This document shows positions 1-4,623 of a stretch of 5,185 nucleotides of DNA, one piece after another. Source of the stretch: Candidatus Iainarchaeum sp. GTDB taxonomy: Archaea; Iainarchaeota; Iainarchaeia; JAADDC01. The notes beneath the pieces are model-generated. The model was not told the DNA's origin. It did not search any database and worked only from the letters and a program-made list of their open reading frames with translations. The translations under genes and the position numbers were made by a program. The stretch spans positions 1 through 5,185 of the forward strand of contig JAADDC010000009.1 of the NCBI GenBank assembly GCA_013154145.1, read 5' to 3'. Each line of letters opens with the position of its first letter. Position 1 is the first letter of the stretch.

Positions 1-820
1 TAATCTCGTAGACCTCGCCGATGAGGGAGGAGATCTGCTCCGAGCTCCAGCCGTAGCGGAGCAGGTGCATGGTGAGGGCCGTGAAGAGGCGGCGCCTCTC
101 GTCGATGCTGAGGTCCTTGTAGTATATGCGGCCGTAGGCGCTCTTCTTTAGGAAGCCCAGGCGCTCGAGGAGATTGTAAACGGCTTCGTTGTTGCCCACG
201 AGGCCCGGGAGCGGTGGGTCCGAGTGTATGAGCACCCAGGGAAGTTCCTTCACGTGGATGCCCGAGAGGACGAGATCTCTGTAGAGGGTGAGGACGCCGG
301 AGCGAAGGGCCCTGCTCACAAAGACACGGTTCAAACCCACGAAGGCCGAGCCCTCGAACTGGACGTCGCCGGCGGCCCCCACAAGGCCGTAGGCGAGGGT
401 CTTAGGATCCGGATATAAGTGATAAGAAAAGAGGGCCGAGAGGGTGGACGCCGAGGCCTCCGTGTCAGGACTGTAGCCCATCTGGGAGGGGTGGAAGAGC
501 CGGGGAGAGTTGAGGGGCGCGTTGTCGTGGTGGTCGATGACGAGGAAGCTTCCGCTGTGCCGGGAGATCTGGTCGACGTACCTGCCGCCCAGGTCGGCGA
601 AGATCACGTGGTCGTAGTCGCCGAGGGGGAGCTCTTCCAAAGTTTCGGGGTATAGCTGTCTTAAAAGGAGCACGTCGTAGTCCTTGCCGGTGGCAGAGAG
701 TCCCCGGGCGAGTACACCGGCGGCGGAAACACCGTCGGCGTCGTAGTGGCTGACCACGAGGACGCTCCGGGCCTCTTTCACCTTCTCCAGCTGTTCTCTC
801 ACGTGGGAGGGCAGCTCCAC
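1..820 (-). CDS. DHH-family phosphoesterase, archaeal RecJ/GAN-like nuclease (3' part missing)
   Basis: N-terminal 273 residues; the gene runs off the left edge. All four DHH-superfamily metal-binding motifs are visible: motif I SHYDADG (residues 24-30, D27 and D29), motif II aspartate in FADLGG (D76), the signature DHH (96-98, in VIDHHDN) and motif IV GD (151-152, in GAAGD). It should therefore be a catalytically competent Mn-dependent phosphodiesterase. Archaeal members of this family include the GINS-associated nuclease GAN and RecJ-like 5'-3' exonucleases acting on single-stranded DNA or RNA; an NrnA-like short-oligonucleotide hydrolase is the alternative. The C-terminal DHHA1 substrate-binding domain, which would help decide, is outside the window. 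Start chosen at the GTG at 820: an in-frame stop lies only 21 bases upstream and no ATG fits. No Shine-Dalgarno precedes it, so the transcript is probably leaderless. It diverges from the small gene at 866. Confidence 0.9.
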   Translation of the reverse strand, partial: MELPSHVREQLEKVKEARSVLVVSHYDADGVSAAGVLARGLSATGKDYDVLLLRQLYPETLEELPLGDYDHVIFADLGGRYVDQISRHSGSFLVIDHHDNAPLNSPRLFHPSQMGYSPDTEASASTLSALFSYHLYPDPKTLAYGLVGAAGDVQFEGSAFVGLNRVFVSRALRSGVLTLYRDLVLSGIHVKELPWVLIHSDPPLPGLVGNNEAVYNLLERLGFLKKSAYGRIYYKDLSIDERRRLFTALTMHLLRYGWSSEQISSLIGEVYEI

Positions 821-824
821 GCTA

Positions 825-835
825 AAGTTTTTATA
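825..835 (+). promoter_or_regulatory. Putative BRE/TATA box of the small gene at 866
   Basis: Purines AAAG followed by TTTTTATA resemble an archaeal BRE/TATA pair reading rightward. A start site about 25 bases downstream would fall near 857, giving a very short leader that may clip the ribosome-binding site at 852. It interleaves with the leftward TATA box, so both genes share a 45-base promoter region. Confidence 0.35.
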
Positions 836-839
836 GCGC

Positions 840-849
840 TAAATATTTA
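840..849 (-). promoter_or_regulatory. Putative TATA box of the DHH nuclease gene
   Basis: The perfect palindrome TAAATATTTA is centred about 25 bases upstream of the GTG start at 820, the spacing expected for a leaderless archaeal transcript. No purine-rich BRE is obvious on this strand, so the call rests on spacing and AT content. Confidence 0.35.
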
Positions 850-851
850 TT

Positions 852-860
852 GGAGGGGTG
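852..860 (+). promoter_or_regulatory. Ribosome-binding site of the small gene, fixes its start
   Basis: GGAGGGGTG is a strong Shine-Dalgarno match, five bases before the GTG at 866. It decides this start over an in-frame ATG at 746, which lies deep inside the opposite-strand nuclease gene. Confidence 0.7.
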
Positions 861-865
861 GCAAC

Positions 866-1141
866 GTGAAGCCCATCGAAGAAGTGATAAAGACGCTGGA
901 AATGCTGAAAAGCGCCGGCTTTGAGCCCGTTGACGCCATCTTCAAGGGCATGGTGGCCGTCATGAACAAGAGCACCCTGCAACTAATACAGGATCTGGCC
1001 GACAAGGGAGAGGCCATCGGCACCCTGACCATCATCTACAAAACGCCCGACGGCGAGCTGAGAACCATAGAAATCCCCATAGGGGCACCTACAGAAGCCG
1101 GACAACAGGCCCCTCAGGCTCCGTCTCAGCAAACACAATAG
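866..1141 (+). CDS. Small uncharacterised protein with Pro/Gln/Ala tail
   Basis: 91 residues, family not recognised. Residues 1-50 look mostly helical, with hydrophobic residues in a heptad-like spacing (PIEEVIKTLEMLKSAGF, then MVAVMNKSTLQLIQDLADKG). Residues 51-72 look like a beta hairpin (GTLTIIYKT, turn PDGE, LRTIEIPI). Residues 75-91 are a low-complexity tail rich in Pro, Gln and Ala. No signal peptide, membrane helix or metal motif, so a small soluble cytoplasmic protein. The GTG start is supported by a strong ribosome-binding site. Its last 53 bases overlap the 3' end of the convergent AMMECR1 gene, and the low-complexity tail coincides with that overlap. It has its own promoter, divergent from the DHH nuclease. 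No function can be assigned. Confidence 0.75.
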   Translation: MKPIEEVIKTLEMLKSAGFEPVDAIFKGMVAVMNKSTLQLIQDLADKGEAIGTLTIIYKTPDGELRTIEIPIGAPTEAGQQAPQAPSQQTQ

Positions 1142-1682
1142 AGCTGAACTTCTTTACTTTTATTTTTGGGTCCTTCCAGCAGCCCGGAGGGAGACCCGCC
1201 TTTATGCACGTGTGGTCCAGAAAGGTCTCCGGGTCCCAGCCCTCTTCCACAGCCACCTGTGGGAGTAGAAGGCCTGACCTGCCGTAGCCCTCCACGATGA
1301 GGCCGTCGCGGCCTATCTCTATGCCGTGGGGGAGTTCTTCCTTGGGCACCTCCCGGGGAGGTGTTAGTATGCTCACCTCGAAGAGAACGTGGGGGAGCTC
1401 TTCATAACGTAGGGGAGGGAAGCGGGGGTCGTCGAAGGCGGCCAGGAGGGCCGTCTCGATGACCGCCTGATAGAGGGGCTTTATGGGCAGGGGATAACCG
1501 ATGCAACCCCTCAGCTCGCCATCCTGCCTCTTTATGGTAACGAAGGCGCCGCTGGGCTCACGGGCCTCTGGATAGGGTGGCTCCTCGCTGAGCACCATGC
1601 CCGTCTCGAAGAAGTGCTTCACGCTACGTCGAGCTAGCCTCACCAGATACTCGCCCACGTGGTGGGGGAACTCATCGCTCAT
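1089..1682 (-). CDS. AMMECR1 domain protein
   Basis: 197 residues, full length for the archaeal AMMECR1 family (PF01871/TIGR00296), compared with roughly 200 for the Pyrococcus homologue as I recall it. The family signature LRGCIG is at residues 57-62, followed by the conserved DDPRFPPL (84-91), VSILTPP (103-109), GRDGLIVE (124-131), the GLLLPQVAVEEGW block (137-149) and FLDHTCIKAGLP (154-165). The family is near-universal in archaea and eukaryotes. Its biochemical activity is not established; the invariant Cys in the signature suggests a catalytic or binding site, and some bacteria fuse it to MEMO and radical-SAM domains. The ATG overlaps the end of the winged-helix gene by 11 bases with no clear Shine-Dalgarno, so translation is probably coupled. 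The 3' end overlaps the convergent small gene by 53 bases. Confidence 0.95.
   Translation of the reverse strand: MSDEFPHHVGEYLVRLARRSVKHFFETGMVLSEEPPYPEAREPSGAFVTIKRQDGELRGCIGYPLPIKPLYQAVIETALLAAFDDPRFPPLRYEELPHVLFEVSILTPPREVPKEELPHGIEIGRDGLIVEGYGRSGLLLPQVAVEEGWDPETFLDHTCIKAGLPPGCWKDPKIKVKKFSSIVFAETEPEGPVVRLL
1150..1167 (+). terminator. T-rich terminator of the small gene, inside antisense AMMECR1 codons
   Basis: 14 of 18 bases are T, beginning nine bases after the small gene's stop codon, with no hairpin before it. Such T-tracts are the standard intrinsic terminators of many archaea. On the opposite strand it encodes the lysine-rich stretch KIKVKK near the end of AMMECR1. Confidence 0.5.
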
Positions 1683-2133
1683 ACAGTTTCTTTAGGTGGC
1701 TAAAACCTGTTTTAATAAGTTCCTTCGTCGAGAGGATGCGGTCGAAGACGCTGTCTATGGCCGTGAGGGGGTCGTCGGGGCGGAGCGGGTGCGTGGATAA
1801 CCTGTAAACGCCCTTCTCTCGCTCGACGAGCCCCATTTTCACGAGCTTCCTCAGGTGCTTCCTCAGGGCCTCGTCGCTGGGGGGCGATGAACCTCTCTCC
1901 AGGTAGCGGCGGGCCACGGAATGTTTGATGTCGTCGAAGGAGGGGTTCCGCCCCCTCAGGAACCAGTACTCGAAGAGCACGTCCAAAAGGACAATGATCC
2001 CCTCCCGCTGATCCCTTTCATTCAGAAGACCCAAGGAGAGGGCAAACCAGCGCAGGAGGCGCCTCCTTGAGAGAAGTAGGTCCGGGTGAAGCTCCACCTC
2101 TCGGATGGTCCAGCGCCGCCGAATCCTATACAT
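1672..2133 (-). CDS. Winged-helix DNA-binding protein, probable transcriptional regulator
   Basis: 153 residues, basic at the N-terminus (RIRRR at 3-7, SRRRLLRW at 22-29). A winged helix-turn-helix occupies about residues 45-113: helix 1 GIIVLLDVLFEYW, helix 2 SFDDIKHSVARRYL, recognition helix DEALRKHLRKLVKMGL (87-102), and a wing ending EKGVYRLS. A C-terminal helical segment (120-153) may serve in dimerisation. I do not recognise the specific family; the fold points to an archaeal transcription regulator rather than an enzyme. The ATG start has AGGTG seven bases upstream. It is the first gene of an operon with AMMECR1 (11-base overlap), which suggests the two act together. The promoter carries repeated half-sites that could be this protein's own operator. 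A replication or chromatin role cannot be excluded. Confidence 0.85.
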   Translation of the reverse strand: MYRIRRRWTIREVELHPDLLLSRRRLLRWFALSLGLLNERDQREGIIVLLDVLFEYWFLRGRNPSFDDIKHSVARRYLERGSSPPSDEALRKHLRKLVKMGLVEREKGVYRLSTHPLRPDDPLTAIDSVFDRILSTKELIKTGFSHLKKLYER

Positions 2134-2140
2134 AACGAAA

Positions 2141-2145
2141 CACCT
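2141..2145 (-). promoter_or_regulatory. Ribosome-binding site of the winged-helix gene
   Basis: AGGTG on the minus strand, seven bases from the ATG at 2133, matches the 3' part of the consensus GGAGGTGA. It supports the chosen start and implies a leadered mRNA. Confidence 0.6.
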
Positions 2146-2152
2146 GGCCCCA

Positions 2153-2215
2153 CTTAGTTGTTACACAACCAACTTGTTACCGTTAGGTTTATAAAGTAGA
2201 TCAACTTCTTAGTTG
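2153..2215. repeat. Cluster of GTTG/CAAC half-sites flanking the TATA box, candidate operator
   Basis: The pentamer AGTTG or its complement CAACT occurs four times: AGTTG at 2156-2160 and 2211-2215, CAACT at 2170-2174 and 2202-2206. A fifth core, CAAC, is at 2166-2169. They form inverted repeats: GTTG-N5-CAAC (2157-2169), AGTTG-N9-CAACT (2156-2174) and CAACT-TCTT-AGTTG (2202-2215). CTTAGTTG is also directly repeated at 2153 and 2208, and TTGTTAC at 2158 and 2174. The left cluster sits over the expected leftward start site (about 2165) and the right one over the expected rightward start site (about 2217). The natural candidate ligand is the adjacent winged-helix protein. That is inference. Confidence 0.55.
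2188..2195. promoter_or_regulatory. Palindromic TATA box serving divergent genes
   Basis: TTTATAAA is self-complementary and could serve either direction. Leftward it predicts initiation near 2165 and a leader of about 32 bases for the winged-helix gene; rightward it predicts initiation near 2217 and a leader of about 26 bases for the zinc-finger gene. No other good TATA element is seen in the 110-base gap. Confidence 0.55.
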
Positions 2216-2224
2216 CGGGGCGAG

Positions 2225-2232
2225 GGAGGCGA
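2225..2232 (+). promoter_or_regulatory. Possible ribosome-binding site of the zinc-finger gene
   Basis: GGAGGCGA differs by one base from the consensus GGAGGTGA and lies 11 bases before the GTG at 2244. A second candidate, GGAGGGTG at 2239-2246, lies nine bases before another in-frame GTG at 2256. The start of the zinc-finger gene is therefore ambiguous by four residues. Confidence 0.4.
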
Positions 2233-2243
2233 GAACGTGGAGG

Positions 2244-2477
2244 GTGGTGCGGAAGGTGTACGGGGCAGGAAGGGTGCTGACCTGCTCGGTCTGCGGCCTC
2301 CCCTTGAACCCCGAAGAGGCAAGGAAGTGCAGGGTCTGCGGCAGGCACGTCTGCCGTGACCACATACGGTACCACCCCCTGCACGGGTGGGTGTGTACCA
2401 GCTGCATGAGGCGCATGGCGGAGCCGCAGAGGAGGGCAGAGAAGCTCCTCATAGGCGTGGCCTACGTGGAGTTATAG
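2244..2477 (+). CDS. Small cross-brace zinc-finger protein (FYVE/AN1-like spacing)
   Basis: 77 residues. Eight ligands are spaced C14-x2-C17-x11-C29-x2-C32-x4-C37-x2-H40-x10-C51-x2-C54, with extra histidines at 44 and 47. This is a two-zinc cross-brace pattern: C14/C17 with C37/H40, and C29/C32 with C51/C54. The C-x2-C-G-x3-C core (CRVCGRHVC) recalls eukaryotic FYVE fingers, and the C-x4-C-x2-H step also recalls AN1 fingers. No other domain; the C-terminal 20 residues are charged and helical. Cytoplasmic, probably a protein- or nucleic-acid-binding adaptor; no enzyme activity is implied. GTG at 2244 is used, but GTG at 2247 or 2256 would remove only one or four residues and keep all ligands. 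It diverges from the winged-helix/AMMECR1 operon, sharing its promoter, and is followed by a hairpin terminator. Specific family not recognised. Confidence 0.8.
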   Translation: MVRKVYGAGRVLTCSVCGLPLNPEEARKCRVCGRHVCRDHIRYHPLHGWVCTSCMRRMAEPQRRAEKLLIGVAYVEL

Positions 2478-2496
2478 TCCCCACCACGAGGCCCCG

Positions 2497-2550
2497 GAGG
2501 GGTGGGTCTCCCACCCCTCTCCTTTATTTCCCTTTTGTTCCATTTCTTTT
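2497..2550 (+). terminator. Hairpin plus T-rich tract after the zinc-finger gene
   Basis: A perfect 10-base-pair stem (2497-2506 with 2510-2519; left arm GAGGGGTGGG) closed by a three-base loop TCT begins 20 bases after the stop codon. It is followed by a pyrimidine tract at 2520-2550 with several T runs. This is the layout of an intrinsic terminator; archaea usually need only the T-tract, so the strong hairpin may act in mRNA 3'-end stability. Confidence 0.6.
2522..2529 (+). promoter_or_regulatory. Possible TATA box of the Ig-like/methyltransferase operon
   Basis: CTTTATTT is centred about 27 bases before the GTG at 2553, which has no Shine-Dalgarno. This fits a leaderless archaeal start. 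The element overlaps the T-tract of the preceding terminator, and its upstream flank is not purine-rich, so the call is tentative. Confidence 0.4.
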
Positions 2551-2552
2551 AC

Positions 2553-2903
2553 GTGATCGTCACCGTCAGGAAGGTCCCCTTCAGGCTTCTGCTGAGGGAC
2601 AGGCGCCCCATAGTCCTCGAGGTCAACATAAAGAACAACACACCCAGGGAGAAGAAGTACGTGGTCAGCGTCGAGACGGACAACAACCTCTCTTTGAAAC
2701 CATCGGGCCTCGCCCGCTACGAGAGCAAAAAAACCCAGACACTTTATCCGGGCGAGAACAGCACCGTTTCCTTCAAGATATACGCCAGAGCCACCACCAC
2801 GCCCGGCGAGTACCCCGTAAAGGTGATCGTCGACGAGTGCGTTGACAGCTACGACCACGTGGTCAACAGCAAGGAGATCGTGGTGCGGGTGCCCGTGGTA
2901 TGA
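2553..2903 (+). CDS. Cytoplasmic Ig-like beta-sandwich protein, function unknown
   Basis: 116 residues from the GTG at 2553. After VRKVPFRLLLRDRRP (5-19) come alternating beta strands: IVLEVNIKNNT (20-30), KKYVVSVETDNNLSL (35-48), a strand near TQTLYP, the turn PGENS (66-70), TVSFKIYARATTTPGEYPVK (71-90) and EIVVRVPVV at the end. The pattern of N-x-T turns, a PGE loop before a strand and a TxPGEYPVK finish is typical of Ig-like/CARDB or NEW3-type domains. Those usually sit outside the cell, but this start gives no signal peptide or membrane anchor, so it should be cytoplasmic. An upstream GTG at 2502 would add a hydrophobic N-terminus but lies within the terminator stem. Its stop overlaps the methyltransferase start by four bases (ATGA), so the two are translationally coupled and plausibly partners. 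I recall similar short proteins in other thermophilic archaea but cannot name a family. Confidence 0.78.
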   Translation: MIVTVRKVPFRLLLRDRRPIVLEVNIKNNTPREKKYVVSVETDNNLSLKPSGLARYESKKTQTLYPGENSTVSFKIYARATTTPGEYPVKVIVDECVDSYDHVVNSKEIVVRVPVV

Positions 2904-4003
2904 GGATCGTTGAGCGGCCAGAGCTGGCCAAGCTCGTCACCTTTGTGCCCAACAAGAACCTGCCCGTCCACCGCTGGTTTTACTACAAGGAGGGCTTCTC
3001 CCGGGACCTTGTGAAGATGTTGCTCGACGAGTTCAAGCCGGAGACCGTCCTGGATCCCTTCGTGGGATCGGGCACCACGGCCCTCACCGCCAAGGAGGAG
3101 GGGATACCGGCCGCCGGCACGGACGTGCTCCCCGTGGCGCTCCTCGCCTCCCGGGTGAAGACCTACGACTACGACATCGAGGAGACCAAGGAGTGGATAC
3201 GCTGGGCCATGAAGCTCAAGCCCCAGCCCTACTCCACGGAGAGCGTGAGGGACCCCTTCGTCAAGAAGGTCTTCCTCCCTAAAACCCTCGGAAAGATACT
3301 CTGGCTTAGGGAGAAGATCTGGGAGGAAGTGGAGGACAGGAAGTCCAGAGATCTTCTCACTCTCGCCCTCATGAACGCCTCCCTGAGGTCATCCTTTGCC
3401 TTCAAGGACGGTGCGGTCATAAAGATCCGGAGGCGCCCGCTTCCGCCCATAGAGAACAGCTTCCGCCGGGAGCTGAAGAAGTTCTACGTGGACCTGGACG
3501 TACATCCCTCCGGAAGGGCCCCCACGGAGATCATCGAGGCTGACGCCAGGAACCTGCCCTTCCCCGACGAGAGCTTCGACGCGGTGATCACTTCCCCTCC
3601 CTACATGAACAAGATCGAGTACGCCAGAGTATATAGAATAGAGGAGGAGCTATTCTTTCCGGGGAAGAGGGTCAGGGGGATGCGCTCCTTCGTGGGACTG
3701 AAGCTTCTGGATAGGGGCTACCTCCACACGCTGGACCTCTACAGGGAAGACCTCAGGAGGGCCCTGGAAGAGATGTACAGGGTGTTGAGGACTGGGGGCC
3801 GCGCCGCCATCGTCATAGCCGGCAGCTACATCAGGGAGCTCAACCTGATCTTCGAGGCGGACGTGGAGGTGGCCAAGATCGCCGAGGAGATAGGCTTCAC
3901 GGCCCAGGAGATCATCGTGGCCCGCAAGCTCTGGGCCACTGTGAAGAGGACCAAGAAGGTGGGGCAGGTCCGGGAGAGCATCGTATTGCTTAAAAAGGAG
4001 TGA
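2900..4003 (+). CDS. DNA methyltransferase, N4-cytosine/N6-adenine type
   Basis: 367-residue class I S-adenosylmethionine-dependent methyltransferase. In order: motif X-like segment PVHRWFYYKEGFSRDL (22-37), SAM-binding motif I LDPFVGSGTT (51-60), motif II acidic residue in GTDVLP (D75), a mainly helical insert (about 92-195), ADARNLPFPDESFD (214-226), catalytic motif IV TSPPY (231-235), and EMYRVLRTGGRAAIVIAGSYI (291-311) as the late core strands. Motif order X-I-IV with SPPY points to amino-methylation of DNA, N4-cytosine being most likely; N6-adenine is less likely with SPPY, and RNA guanine methylases normally show NPPY/DPPY. The insert between I and IV could be the target-recognition region. 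No restriction enzyme is in the window, so it is an orphan here: host epigenetic marking, protection, or a structural-RNA role remain open. The ATG overlaps the Ig-like gene by four bases and the stop overlaps the next start by four. Confidence 0.9.
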   Translation: MRIVERPELAKLVTFVPNKNLPVHRWFYYKEGFSRDLVKMLLDEFKPETVLDPFVGSGTTALTAKEEGIPAAGTDVLPVALLASRVKTYDYDIEETKEWIRWAMKLKPQPYSTESVRDPFVKKVFLPKTLGKILWLREKIWEEVEDRKSRDLLTLALMNASLRSSFAFKDGAVIKIRRRPLPPIENSFRRELKKFYVDLDVHPSGRAPTEIIEADARNLPFPDESFDAVITSPPYMNKIEYARVYRIEEELFFPGKRVRGMRSFVGLKLLDRGYLHTLDLYREDLRRALEEMYRVLRTGGRAAIVIAGSYIRELNLIFEADVEVAKIAEEIGFTAQEIIVARKLWATVKRTKKVGQVRESIVLLKKE

Positions 4004-4623
4004 AGGCTATTTCTACCATGCCCAGCGTCGACGAGGTCGTGAGGAAGGCCTGGGAGGCATACAGGAGCAACTTCTCCGTCATCTCCATCGGCGTCATACT
4101 CTCCATCCTCGTGGCCATGCTGCTCCTCTACATTGGGACCCTGCTCCTGGGCATCGACTGGATCGTCATGTTCCTGAGCACCTCCTACCTCTTTGGCGCC
4201 ATCTACGTGGCGGCCCGCGTCAGCGTTGAACCCCACCAGTTCGAGGAGAGCTCCCTCATACTGGCCCGCTACGTTCTGGCCTTCGCCATATTCACGCTCC
4301 TGGTGACCCTCGGCTACGTTCTCCCCTACCCCATCAACGTGCTCTTCTCCCTGGCCGTCATCTCCGTGGGGTACCTGGCCGTCCCCATCGTAGCGGAACT
4401 CGGCTTCAGGGAGGGCCTCAGGCGGGTAATAGAGCTCCTCAAGAAGGTGCCGGCGGGCTACGTGGGTCTCAACTGGCTGTTCTTCCTAGGCCTTCTGGCC
4501 ATACTCTCCATCTTCATAAACCCCATCTTGGCCATCATCGGCTTCTTCGCCATAACCTTCTACTACCTACCCCTCTACTCCCTCACCGCTTACTTCCTGG
4601 CACGTTCGGCTCGACTGAGGTGA
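4000..4623 (+). CDS. Six-helix integral membrane protein, function unknown
   Basis: 207 residues from the GTG at 4000. About six hydrophobic segments: 26-50, 53-73, 90-108, 111-132, 153-173 and 174-200. Each half begins with an amphipathic charged helix (DEVVRKAWEAYRSN at 11-24; REGLRRVIELLKKVP at 137-151) followed by three membrane spans, suggesting an internal two-fold duplication. This layout recalls archaeal and bacterial membrane families annotated only as DUFs; no transport or catalytic motif is seen. The GTG overlaps the methyltransferase stop by four bases (GTGA), favouring translational coupling; an in-frame ATG at 4018 would shorten the protein by six residues, with a poorly spaced GGAG upstream. 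Last gene of the operon with the Ig-like protein and methyltransferase. Its final 41 bases overlap the convergent TYW1 gene. Confidence 0.82.
   Translation: MKAISTMPSVDEVVRKAWEAYRSNFSVISIGVILSILVAMLLLYIGTLLLGIDWIVMFLSTSYLFGAIYVAARVSVEPHQFEESSLILARYVLAFAIFTLLVTLGYVLPYPINVLFSLAVISVGYLAVPIVAELGFREGLRRVIELLKKVPAGYVGLNWLFFLGLLAILSIFINPILAIIGFFAITFYYLPLYSLTAYFLARSARLR

Noticed and set aside
224..655. Two short rightward open frames with high Gly/Glu/Val content
   Set aside because: They are antisense to the DHH nuclease, whose conserved motifs are in the other strand.
746..865. Extended N-terminus of the small protein from an ATG at 746
   Set aside because: The extension is antisense to conserved DHH motif I codons, while a strong ribosome-binding site supports the GTG at 866.
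2054..2067. Perfect 14-base palindrome AGGAGGCGCCTCCT in the winged-helix gene
   Set aside because: It encodes RRRLL in frame, and one such palindrome is not surprising by chance in about 5 kb of GC-rich sequence; no linked structure was seen.
2502..2552. Upstream in-frame GTG giving the Ig-like protein a hydrophobic N-terminus
   Set aside because: The GTG lies inside the terminator stem, has no usable ribosome-binding site of its own, and the added stretch is encoded by the T-rich terminator tract, which makes any such translation hydrophobic.
2387..2858. Alternative open frames on both strands of about 130-150 codons
   Set aside because: They have low-complexity, Arg/Gly/His-rich composition and overlap the better supported zinc-finger and Ig-like genes.
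3826..4236. Leftward open frame rich in Asp, Gly and His
   Set aside because: It is antisense to the end of the methyltransferase and start of the membrane protein and shows no domain.
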